From the NCBI GenBank assembly GCA_007135635.1, contig SLIO01000023.1, forward strand, positions 1 through 8,678: a stretch of DNA of 8,678 bases, written 5' to 3'. A model generated the notes under the pieces. That model was not told the DNA's origin. It did not search any database and was given only the letters and a program-made list of their open reading frames with translations. Positions 1 through 5,766 of the stretch are shown here, one piece after another. This DNA comes from Methylomicrobium sp. GTDB taxonomy: Bacteria > Pseudomonadota > Gammaproteobacteria > Methylococcales > Methylomonadaceae. The translations under genes were made by a program, and so were the position numbers. Numbering within the stretch: the first letter of the stretch is position 1; every line of letters starts with the position of its first letter.

Positions 1-1
1 A

Positions 2-535
2 GCCGGATCATTTTTAATTTTAGTCGTATTAACATTCGATTCACTTCAACAAACCACGGCAGGAACCCAGAGGGTGCCTGCCTATGACGTAATCAATAAA
101 AAAATCGATTATCAATTCGATAAGGATCTGAATAAATTCATGCCGGTTATCGGCGGAGAAGAGCTGTTATTCGATAAGGAATTCACCGAAGAAGAGGCTA
201 GGGAATTAGTCGATTTGGGTAAAAAAACCACGCAAGCTAAAAATTGCATGAACTGCCATACCTTGCTCGGCAACGGCGCTTATTACGCGCCGGATTTGAC
301 TAAGGCCTGGTTGGATCAAGGTTGGATAAGTCCTGAAATGCGCGAGGACATGATGATACAGTTTTTGATGAACCCAGAACAAAATGCCCGTACTTTCGGT
401 ACCGGCCGAAAAATGCCGAATTTGGGCATTACCGAAGCCGAAGCTAGAGGCGTTGTGGCCTTTTTAAAATGGATGTCGAGTATCGATACCAATGGCTTCC
501 CTTACAACTTCAAAACCTTGTACGCGGAGGATTGA
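2..535 (+). CDS. norC: Nitric oxide reductase subunit C, membrane-anchored cytochrome c (5' end outside window)
   Basis: NorC is the monoheme cytochrome c subunit of cNOR. It accepts electrons from periplasmic donors and passes them to NorB for reduction of NO to N2O. The frame is open from base 2, so the gene starts upstream of the window. A GTG at 74 gives a possible start, but it would drop the hydrophobic stretch (FLILVVLTF) encoded before it, which is the end of the N-terminal membrane anchor; I therefore treat the gene as truncated by the window. The heme-binding motif CMNCH is at 245-259, followed by LLGNGAYYAPDL as in NorC proteins. The distal Met ligand is likely in GRKMPNL (Met codon 413-415). 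The C-terminal FLKWMSSIDTNGFPYN is typical of the family. The linker between anchor and heme looks longer than in Pseudomonas NorC. The stop lies 2 bp before norB, so the two are coupled. Confidence 0.95.
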   Translation, partial: AGSFLILVVLTFDSLQQTTAGTQRVPAYDVINKKIDYQFDKDLNKFMPVIGGEELLFDKEFTEEEARELVDLGKKTTQAKNCMNCHTLLGNGAYYAPDLTKAWLDQGWISPEMREDMMIQFLMNPEQNARTFGTGRKMPNLGITEAEARGVVAFLKWMSSIDTNGFPYNFKTLYAED

Positions 536-537
536 TC

Positions 538-2055
538 ATGAAATCGGGTGGATTAGCGGGTGTAATTGAGAACGCGGGTGTGTTAGTCGATCGATCGCGC
601 GGCTATTGGCAGGATTTTCAGAATTGGGTGCAACTGGACAGCAGCACGCTGAGTCCGGGCAGGCAATTGGCGGTTAAATATTTCATCGTTGCGGTGATTT
701 TGTTTTGCGCGCAGATACTGTTCGGTTTGTTGGCTGCGTTGCAATTTATTTTTCCAGGCTTTCTCTATGAAATTCTGGATTTCAGCGTCAACCGCATGGT
801 GCATATCAATGCGATGATTATCTGGATGCTCTATGGTTTTTTCGGGTGCATCTATTGGCTACTGGAGGATGAAAGCGGTACCGAAATCGTCGGTTTAAAG
901 TACGGCAATATTGCGTTCTGGGTGTTGACCGGCGCGGTAACGGTTGTTGTATTGGTTTATTTACTTGTGCAAATTGGACCGGGCAAAGATTCCAGTTTGT
1001 GGTTCATCAATGAAGGCCGCGAATATATCGAAGCGCCGCGCTGGGCCGATATTGGTATTGTCGCTGTCGTGTTGACGTTTTTTTACAACGTCGTAGCGAC
1101 CTTCAGCAAAGGTAAGTGGTCCGGAATCGCAGGTGTTTTGACATTGGACTTGGTCGCGTTGGCTGGTTTGTATGTGGCCGGCATGTTTTACATGACCAAT
1201 ATCACTCACGAACAATATTGGTGGTGGTGGGTCATTCATCTTTGGGTCGAAGCGACATGGGAAGTCTTGGTTGGCGTGATCATGGCCTGGTCGTTAATGA
1301 AACTGCTCGGCGTCCGACGCAAAATCGTCGAAACCTGGCTGTATATCGAAGTCGCGTTGATGTTCGGTTCCGGTATCTTGGGATTGGGCCATCATTATTT
1401 TTGGATCGGCACACCGGAATATTGGCTAACGATCGGCGGCTTTTTCTCGGCATTGGAGCCGATACCCTTGGTCGCGATGGTCGTGCATGCGGTTTACGAT
1501 GCCGGCGCGCATTCGTTCAAAACCGGAAATCATCCGGCATTGGCCTGGATCATTGCGCAAGCCTTCGGTAACTTCTTCGGCGCGGGTGTATGGGGCTTCA
1601 TGCATACACTGCCACAGATCAATTTGTACACGCATGGCACGCAATGGTCGGCATCGCACGGTCATTTGGCGTTCTTCGGCGCTTATGCGACGATCAATAT
1701 CGCATTCTTTTATCTGGCGATACAGCACTGGCGAGGTGATGTCTGGATGGCCGGCGGCATCAAAAACGCCTGGCGCTGGAAATGGGCCTTGGGTCTACTG
1801 AATGCCGGTGTACTTGGGATGACGATTGCGTTATTGATTGCCGGTTATGAGCAGTCGTTTATCGAGCGTGCCGTCGAAGGCTCGACTTGGGGCGGCTATT
1901 TCGCCGCACAGGCGCATCCGTCCTTTCAAAGCGCAATGATCTGGCGTTTATTTTTTGGATTGATCACGGCAAGCGGGTTGGTCTTGTTGGTTTGGGATTT
2001 ACTGACGATCGGCAAGGGCGAAGAGCGTAAAGCCGAAATGCCTCAACAGGCTTAA
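538..2055 (+). CDS. norB: Nitric oxide reductase subunit B (cytochrome b, catalytic)
   Basis: This is the catalytic subunit of cNOR in the heme-copper oxidase superfamily: an integral inner-membrane protein that reduces two NO to N2O at a heme b3/non-heme iron site. The product has 505 residues with about 12 hydrophobic segments. Visible ligands are His89 and His376 (low-spin heme b), His374 (heme b3), and His234, His285 and His286 (FeB). Glu238 and Glu308 match the conserved active-site glutamates. Most sit at a constant offset of about 27 from Pseudomonas NorB numbering, so the core is intact; the extra residues are an N-terminal extension. I chose ATG 538 because GGAGG (526-530) lies 7 bp before it and norC ends at 535. 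An in-frame ATG at 469 lies inside norC and has no ribosome site. No quinol-oxidase-type cytochrome c fusion is seen, so it is cNOR rather than qNOR. norD and norQ do not follow directly. Confidence 0.97.
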   Translation: MKSGGLAGVIENAGVLVDRSRGYWQDFQNWVQLDSSTLSPGRQLAVKYFIVAVILFCAQILFGLLAALQFIFPGFLYEILDFSVNRMVHINAMIIWMLYGFFGCIYWLLEDESGTEIVGLKYGNIAFWVLTGAVTVVVLVYLLVQIGPGKDSSLWFINEGREYIEAPRWADIGIVAVVLTFFYNVVATFSKGKWSGIAGVLTLDLVALAGLYVAGMFYMTNITHEQYWWWWVIHLWVEATWEVLVGVIMAWSLMKLLGVRRKIVETWLYIEVALMFGSGILGLGHHYFWIGTPEYWLTIGGFFSALEPIPLVAMVVHAVYDAGAHSFKTGNHPALAWIIAQAFGNFFGAGVWGFMHTLPQINLYTHGTQWSASHGHLAFFGAYATINIAFFYLAIQHWRGDVWMAGGIKNAWRWKWALGLLNAGVLGMTIALLIAGYEQSFIERAVEGSTWGGYFAAQAHPSFQSAMIWRLFFGLITASGLVLLVWDLLTIGKGEERKAEMPQQA

Positions 2056-2077
2056 AAAATTAAGTCATTTGCCGAAT

Positions 2078-2112
2078 AAAAAAAGGCGCTTTATTCGAAA
2101 GAATAAAGCGCC
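2078..2112 (-). terminator. Intrinsic terminator, T-tract on minus strand
   Basis: A perfect 12-bp inverted repeat (2085-2096 pairing with 2101-2112) encloses a 4-base loop. On the minus strand the stem is followed at once by seven Ts (2084-2078), a textbook Rho-independent terminator. On the plus strand the stem after norB is followed by AAGGCCTT rather than a T-tract, so it would be a weaker terminator or an mRNA 3'-end stabiliser for norCB. Confidence 0.9.
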
Positions 2113-2170
2113 AAGGCCTTAACAAACAATCACAAAGGAGGAGGACACACAACAAAAGCATTACTGCTTG
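2078..2170 (-). ncRNA. Candidate sigma-54-dependent small RNA with anti-Shine-Dalgarno linker
   Basis: Seen directly: a transcript starting near 2170, 12 bases past the -12 element of the sigma-54 site, and ending in the T-tract at 2078 would be about 93 nt. From its 5' end it would carry a 5-bp hairpin AAGCA-GUAA-UGCUU (2169-2156) with a GNRA-type loop. Next comes a probably unpaired linker holding UCCUCCUCCUUU (2145-2134), then a U/G-rich stretch, then the 12-bp terminator stem with a UUUC loop. This is the usual layout of a trans-acting, Hfq-type sRNA: 5' hairpin, exposed seed, terminator with U-tail. The seed is complementary to extended ribosome binding sites (AAAGGAGGAGGA), suggesting translational repression. 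Sigma-54-driven sRNAs are known (Vibrio Qrr, Pseudomonas NrsZ and CrcZ), but I see no sequence match to them. Targets are unknown; pairing with the norB SD would be only 6-7 bp, no better than with any strong SD. It is not a recognised Rfam family to me. Confidence 0.6.
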
Positions 2171-2180
2171 TTTATACTAA

Positions 2181-2196
2181 AGCATTTCCCATGCCA
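2181..2196 (-). promoter_or_regulatory. Sigma-54 (RpoN) -24/-12 promoter
   Basis: Read on the minus strand, the sequence is TGGCATGGGAAATGCT. Against the consensus TGGCAYRNNNNTTGCW it differs at a single position (A for the first T of TTGC). The invariant GG and GC are in the correct 10-bp-separated register. It lies immediately upstream of a short segment ending in a strong terminator on the same strand. The AT-rich flank upstream fits an enhancer-activated promoter. A sigma-70 reading (TTGGCA then TATAAA) has a 15-bp spacer and is less good. Confidence 0.7.
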
Positions 2197-2229
2197 AATT
2201 TTTGAAAATATCATAACTTACTGATATTA

Positions 2230-2351
2230 AAGAAGATGATTCTTAATTTAGAAATGCAGACACATCACGAAAATCGCTATTAAGATAAAACAATGGCTTC
2301 TTATGCACAAAAGTAACGTTTTTTCGATATTGTCTCCCTATTTTGGTGCAT
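2230..2351 (-). promoter_or_regulatory. Possible activator-binding region upstream of the sigma-54 promoter
   Basis: Two symmetric elements lie behind the sigma-54 site in an AT-rich stretch. One is AAGAA-N5-TTCTT (2230-2244), centred about 67 bp before the inferred start. The other is a widely spaced inverted repeat, ATGCACAAAA (2303-2312) and TTTTGGTGCAT (2341-2351), about 135-180 bp before it. The GGTGCA and TGCAC halves resemble NtrC half-sites, but they are not spaced as a canonical NtrC dimer site. The distances suit an enhancer-binding protein. Which activator is used cannot be decided from sequence; GT-N7-AC NorR cores are not seen by eye between 2197 and 2400. Confidence 0.25.
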
Positions 2352-2387
2352 GAGTGAGGTGAATTTTTCAACAAGGTTCGGTAAGTT

Positions 2388-2750
2388 TTATTTCGTTGCT
2401 AGCGTATTAGCGCGTAGCCCTTTGTTCAAACGTTTAAAGTTACGATCATCCTTCGAATAATTCAAGGCAGAGTAAAGTTCGGAGTCACTAGGGGGATAAA
2501 ACCATACGCATCAAGAAAAAAACGGCCAACCCGCATCCGCTCTTTCACAAACTTCAGCCTCCCGAGACCGACACAACCTCCGCACAACCTCAATCAAACA
2601 CGGATCGCCCAGTCTCTCGGTTATATACAATCCGTGTGAAATGCTTTTACGTAGGATAAAAGAAGTTCCATACCTACCATCGAATTTTCTTCTACACGCC
2701 GACTTAGAAGCTTCGTGCTTTTTATCATGGAAAGCCGGAATTCCAGTCCT
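2388..2750 (-). pseudogene. Open minus-strand frame broken by one in-frame TGA; unidentified
   Basis: One minus-strand frame runs from a stop at 2751-2753 down to a TAA at 2388-2390 with only a single TGA (2511-2513) inside. The upstream part (79 codons, no Met) contains GDPCLIEVVRRLCR and CERADAGWPFF. The downstream part (40 codons) contains SELYSALNYSKDDRNFKRLN. Both parts have protein-like composition, but there is no start codon with a ribosome site. On the opposite strand 2500-2805 is also open and includes an ATG-initiated 54-codon ORF at 2641-2805 ending PPEKFIAAVERSKT; it has no Shine-Dalgarno either. An 8-bp inverted repeat (2598-2605 with 2630-2637) lies inside. I recognise no family. 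The likeliest readings are decayed coding DNA or an intergenic repeat. Confidence 0.25.
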
Positions 2751-2805
2751 TTATCGTAGCCCACCAGAAAAGTTTATCGCAGCGGTTGAGCGTTCTAAGA
2801 CGTAA

Positions 2806-3099
2806 AGAAAAAATGTGACGGGCTTCAATATTTACAAGTGCCTGTTTCGAATCTACACTGAAGATCTATTCAGATCCTTTCATGCCATTAATGAATTCCT
2901 ATCGATTTAGGATAAAAGCCAATCAAATGCTTCGTCCATCGAAATTGGTATTTTTGCCGATCGATTCGACAAATTCGGTTTAGTATTGGACAAAGCGCGG
3001 CTCGCTATTGCCGATAAACATCGAATTTGATCTTGTTCATATTGAGTTCGTCGGTGAGATCGCCGAGATTTGAATCAAAGAATATCCGAACCGGCCTCG
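2806..3099. other. Intergenic stretch with short broken frames, no defensible gene
   Basis: Only short stop-bounded frames occur here. On the plus strand one frame reads IFADRFDKFGLVLDKARLAI and stops at a TGA near 3030. A neighbouring frame continues as LLPINIEFDLVHIEFVGEIA to a TGA ending near 3073. This is the pattern of a frameshifted remnant, loosely like the end of a minimal nucleotidyltransferase, but too short to call. No hairpin terminator, tRNA or clear promoter was seen. Confidence 0.3.
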
Positions 3100-3113
3100 A
3101 TACTCCGGAGTAT
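3100..3113. promoter_or_regulatory. 14-bp perfect palindrome overlapping the ribosome binding site
   Basis: ATACTCCGGAGTAT is a perfect 14-bp palindrome with no spacer. It ends 3 bp before the ATG at 3117, and its right half contains the GGAG (3107-3110) that serves as Shine-Dalgarno. It could be an operator for a dimeric regulator, or could occlude the ribosome site by RNA dimerisation. It may also be chance; no second copy was noticed in the window. Confidence 0.3.
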
Positions 3114-3116
3114 GCT

Positions 3117-3704
3117 ATGAATCAGTTCCGAAAGCCCAATAGCCAATGGTGTCCGCGTCAGGTTTTATTATTCAGCGGGCACATGATCGATGCGCCCGAT
3201 CGGAACAAACCGAGATTTCCACCCGACAAGGAAGCCGCCGCTGCCCTGCAAATAGCAGAAACGCTGGATAAACTCGAAGCCGGTCCGAAAGATTTGGCGT
3301 TGACCCAGGGTGCTTGCGGCGGTGACATACTGTTCGCGGAAGCCTGTCTGCAACGCGGTGTCGGACTGATTCTGCTACAGCCTTTCGATGAACCGTTATT
3401 TATTGAGAAATCGGTACTTCCGTGCGGAGAATCATGGACGAACCGGTACTTTAAGATCAAACCGCATGCACGAATCGAATCCGCGCCGGACGCGCTAGGT
3501 GCGCTGCCCGAAGATATCAATCCTTACGAGAGTTGCAATCGATGGTTGCTTCACTCGGCAATGGCTTATGGTACCGAAAAGGTGCGTTTTATTTGTTTGT
3601 GGAACGGCGAGGGCGGCGATGCGCCGGGCGGAACGGCGCATATGTTCCGGGAAGTCAATGAGAAGACAGGCCAGGTGTATTGGTTGAATACCAGGGAATT
3701 GTGA
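3117..3704 (+). CDS. SLOG-like Rossmann-fold protein (putative nucleotide-ligand sensor)
   Basis: A 195-residue soluble protein. The N-terminal half fits the SLOG superfamily (DprA/LOG/YspA-like Rossmann fold): a first strand with a GH turn (QVLLFSGHMID, residues 15-25), the charged segment RFPPDKE, a helix, then the glycine-rich GACGGDILFAEA (65-76), equivalent to the phosphate/nucleotide-binding loop with its Asp, followed by LILLQPF (84-90). The C-terminal part has CNRWLLHSAMAYG, VRFICLWNG and GGDAPGGTAHM (167-176), then VYWLNTREL, a motif set I associate with proteins linked to cyclase, TPR and TRAFs-binding conflict loci. SLOG domains are proposed to bind or process nucleotide-derived signals (Burroughs and Aravind analyses). 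The start is ATG 3117 with GGAG 6 bp upstream; an in-frame ATG at 3027 lacks an SD and would add a non-conserved tail. It probably shares a locus with the TPR gene at 3888. The family call is strong; the biochemical role is inferred. Confidence 0.8.
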   Translation: MNQFRKPNSQWCPRQVLLFSGHMIDAPDRNKPRFPPDKEAAAALQIAETLDKLEAGPKDLALTQGACGGDILFAEACLQRGVGLILLQPFDEPLFIEKSVLPCGESWTNRYFKIKPHARIESAPDALGALPEDINPYESCNRWLLHSAMAYGTEKVRFICLWNGEGGDAPGGTAHMFREVNEKTGQVYWLNTREL

Positions 3705-3867
3705 TGAAAAACATTATCGGTAATTTCAGGCATACGGGATGTCGTTTCGATCCCGCGGCCTGAAGGACATTAACCCCGTCGATGCTCTGGTTCTTGATCC
3801 GATTTTACGTATCGGCAAAATCAGCCGAGCCGGTATCGAATTCGCGGCTAAAGACTGCAAACCATAA
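3704..3867 (+). pseudogene. Small coupled ORF, apparently frameshifted; unidentified
   Basis: The stop of the SLOG gene overlaps an ATG (TGATG at 3702-3706), which opens a 19-codon ORF (3704-3763, MKNIIGNFRHTGCRFDPAA). A second frame is open from ATG 3739 to TAA 3867 (42 codons) and contains DALVLDPILRIGKISRAGIE in codon use like that of its neighbours. Neither is convincing alone. One frameshift near 3750-3763 would join them into a protein of about 55 residues translationally coupled to the SLOG gene. It may be a remnant of a gene once placed between the SLOG and TPR genes, or two unrelated chance ORFs. No family is recognised. Confidence 0.3.
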
Positions 3868-3887
3868 CATTTCGAAGGATATCTATC

Positions 3888-5273
3888 ATGAAACAATGTT
3901 TTGTCATTCAAGGCTACGGCAAGAAAACCGATTACACCAACGGCCGCGAATTGGATCTCGATGCATCCTACGAGATCATCAAAATGGCGGTGGAATCGGC
4001 CGGACTGGAATGCATTCGTGCCGACGAAATCGTTCATTCCGGCACGATCGACGTGCCGATGTACGAGCGTCTCTTGAATGCCGATTTGGTGATTGCCGAC
4101 CTGTCGACCTACAACGTCAATGCGGCCTTTGAATTGGGCGTACGTTATGCGCTCCGACCTTATACCACCATTGTTCTGGCCGAAGAGGAATTCAAAAATC
4201 CGTTCGATATGTCGCATATCGTGATAAGACGCTACAAACATCTGGGTGAGGAAATCGGCTATAAAGAAGCCCATCGCTTGATCAAAGAATTGAAAGAAGC
4301 GATCGATAAGATTGTCAACAACCCCGTAACCGATAGTCCTGTCTATACTTTCATTCCGCAATTACAGCCGCCCCTAATAAACGAGCATGTTCGAGTATCA
4401 AGTCCAATGCCGATGCCTAAAAAAGGACAAGCCAACCCATTAATCCAAGACTTAACAAGCCGAACACAAAGCGTTAAAGCGCTTGATAGCATACAAAGGG
4501 CAATGAGCAGCACTGGCAGCGCGACACAAAAGCAAGCGGCGAATATTATCGGCCAAGACAATCCCAGCGCCAAGACGTTACTCGATGCCGCAATGCAAAA
4601 AATCAAGGCCGACGATTTTGTTACCGCCCGCATTTTACTCGAAGAAGTCGTCAAATTGAGGCCCGAGGACTCGTTCGTGGTTCAGCAATTGGCCTTGGCG
4701 ACTTATAAAAGCAAGCAACCTTCCGTCCTCGCGGCATTGGAGGCGGCCTCCAATATTCTCAAAGTATTGAATCCGGAAACTTCCAACAACCCGGAGACGC
4801 TGGGTTTGTGGGGCGCGATACATAAACGTATGTGGGAGGAATGCGGCCGTAGCGAATGCCTGGAAGAGAGTATATCCGCATACGAGCGCGGATTTTATCT
4901 GAAACAGGATCATTACAATGGCATCAACCTAGCCTTCCTTTTGAATCTGCGGGCTGTGCAAGCATTGCAAAGCGGTAATCGAGAAGAAGCTCTAGTTGAT
5001 TATGTGCGGGCTAAACGCATCCGAAAGGATGTGATTCGCTTTACCGGTCCGCTAGTCGACAAATTGGAAGACAAGCATGGCCGTTATTGGCTGATCGCTA
5101 CACTCTATGAAGCAGCCGTAGGACTCGGTGATGCACAGGAGGCTGCTGAATGGGACGGCCGGGCCAAAGCGATGGACGTTGCGAACTGGATGCAGGAAAC
5201 GCGCGAAAAACAGGCGGCGAAATTGAAAGCGCTGCTCGAGCAGTATACGGAAATGACAAAACAGAACGATTAA
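3888..5273 (+). CDS. TIR/deoxyribosyltransferase-like domain fused to TPR (TRAFs-binding-like) region
   Basis: A 461-residue soluble protein. Residues 1-115 form a Rossmann-like alpha/beta domain: CFVIQGYGKKTD at the start, then the segment ending ADLVIADLSTYNVNAAFELG (65-84). The conserved Asp (D71), Asn (N76) and Glu (E82) match the nucleoside 2-deoxyribosyltransferase/TIR-like pattern D-x-S-x-N-V-x-x-E-L-G, where the Glu is catalytic. Residues about 150-225 are a polar, Ser/Ala/Gln-rich linker. Residues about 226-445 are helical repeats of TPR type (for example LLDAAMQKIKADDFVTARIL, and YNGINLAFLLNLRA at 343-356), of the kind seen in bacterial relatives of the MAP3K TRAFs-binding region. 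The last 25 residues are probably coiled coil. The start at 3888 has AAGGA 8 bp upstream. The expected role is sensing or cleaving a nucleotide (possibly NAD-like) with TPR-mediated assembly; this follows the family and is not shown here. It lies 183 bp after the SLOG gene on the same strand. Confidence 0.8.
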   Translation: MKQCFVIQGYGKKTDYTNGRELDLDASYEIIKMAVESAGLECIRADEIVHSGTIDVPMYERLLNADLVIADLSTYNVNAAFELGVRYALRPYTTIVLAEEEFKNPFDMSHIVIRRYKHLGEEIGYKEAHRLIKELKEAIDKIVNNPVTDSPVYTFIPQLQPPLINEHVRVSSPMPMPKKGQANPLIQDLTSRTQSVKALDSIQRAMSSTGSATQKQAANIIGQDNPSAKTLLDAAMQKIKADDFVTARILLEEVVKLRPEDSFVVQQLALATYKSKQPSVLAALEAASNILKVLNPETSNNPETLGLWGAIHKRMWEECGRSECLEESISAYERGFYLKQDHYNGINLAFLLNLRAVQALQSGNREEALVDYVRAKRIRKDVIRFTGPLVDKLEDKHGRYWLIATLYEAAVGLGDAQEAAEWDGRAKAMDVANWMQETREKQAAKLKALLEQYTEMTKQND

Positions 5274-5275
5274 AT

Positions 5276-5629
5276 GTCCGAGTGAGCTTTGAAAGACCAT
5301 CAAATACCAAATTTTTTCTCGCATCTTTCTTTGAACTCAGACCGGAGCGGGAGCGATTCGAAATCGAAATCTACCGTTAATGCAAAGTTTGGTTTGATCG
5401 AGGTATTTTTCTGCATCTGGATATTTGGGAAGAGCACAAGGCGGCGTATTCGGCATATTTCAAGTTCAGTCGCAATCTAGCTTGGGCTAATGAGTCGCTG
5501 GTAAACAAGCCAAACTACTCCCTTTTGAATGAAAAACCGCCTAAGAAAAAAAGGTATGGGATGTGTCTATCGAGGATCGCCGTGAACCCAGCACCTAAAT
5601 TACCCATGACTTTGAATCATTGCCAATGA
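5276..5629 (+). pseudogene. Broken reading frame with in-frame TAA, unidentified
   Basis: One frame is coding-like on both sides of a single TAA (5378-5380). Before it stands FFLASFFELRPERERFEIEI; after it stands WFDRGIFLHLDIWEEHKAAY and then YFKFSRNLAWANESLVNK. The frame finally stops at 5627-5629, inside the palindromic repeat that begins at 5582, so the repeat probably interrupts or replaces the original end. No start codon with a ribosome site is visible. The family is not recognised. It may be the remains of a third member of the locus, or of a mobile-element gene; chance is also possible. Confidence 0.3.
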
Positions 5630-5659
5630 TCTATGGGATTTAGGTGCTGAGTGAACCCA
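5582..5659. repeat. REP/MITE-like palindrome with flanking 9-bp direct repeats
   Basis: The left arm 5589-5607 pairs with the right arm 5633-5649, sharing CAGCACCTAAAT and CCCAT with a 2-base bulge. The centre holds a second hairpin, ATCATT-GCC-AATGAT (5616-5630). The unit is bracketed by direct copies of GTGAACCCA (5582-5590 and 5651-5659); the left copy overlaps the arm by 2 bases. This looks like a short mobile palindrome (REP/BIME or MITE) with a possible target duplication. A role as transcription terminator is unlikely because no T-tract follows the stem on either strand. Confidence 0.55.
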
Positions 5660-5711
5660 TTTATAAGGGCTTGACGGCAGCTTTAACGCCAGAGATGGTG
5701 TGTAGTAGGGC

Positions 5712-5766
5712 AATGCAGGGCAGAAAAATGCTCCTGCATTTTCTGCATTCATGACTTCCCTGTCAT
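5712..5766. repeat. Cluster of nested, mutually exclusive inverted repeats
   Basis: AATGCAGG (5712-5719) pairs with CCTGCATT (5733-5740). Alternatively GCAGAAAAATG (5720-5730) pairs with CATTTTCTGC (5737-5746) with one bulge, and AATGCAG (5712-5718) pairs with CTGCATT (5743-5749). Directly after comes ATGAC-TTCCCT-GTCAT (5751-5766). Density of symmetry is far above the surrounding DNA. With the palindrome at 5582-5659 it probably forms one repetitive element. Confidence 0.4.

Noticed and set aside
469..537. Earlier in-frame ATG for norB adding 23 residues
   Set aside because: It lies inside norC, has no ribosome site, and the added residues are just norC read in another frame.
2131..2150. 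A very strong plus-strand ribosome site (AAAGGAGGAGG) after norB
   Set aside because: No start codon at a workable distance and no ORF follows. It is explained as the complement of the sRNA seed.
2060..2160. Minus-strand ORF beginning MLLLCVLLLCD inside the candidate sRNA
   Set aside because: It reads straight through the perfect terminator stem and T-tract and has no Shine-Dalgarno.
2197..2400. NorR binding sites (GT-N7-AC) that would link the sigma-54 promoter to NO
   Set aside because: Scanned by eye, no core with this spacing was found, so NorR control is not claimed.
2900..3072. Possible minimal nucleotidyltransferase (MNT) remnant, part of a toxin-antitoxin pair
   Set aside because: Only about 20 residues resemble the family, no catalytic GSxxxxxSDxD motif is visible, and the frame is broken.
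3726..4361. 211-codon minus-strand ORF
   Set aside because: It is the complement of the TPR protein's first domain, which has clear family motifs and a ribosome site.
5582..5766. CRISPR array or attachment site
   Set aside because: There is only one pair of 9-bp direct repeats, with a palindrome rather than spacers between them, and no integrase or cas gene in the window.
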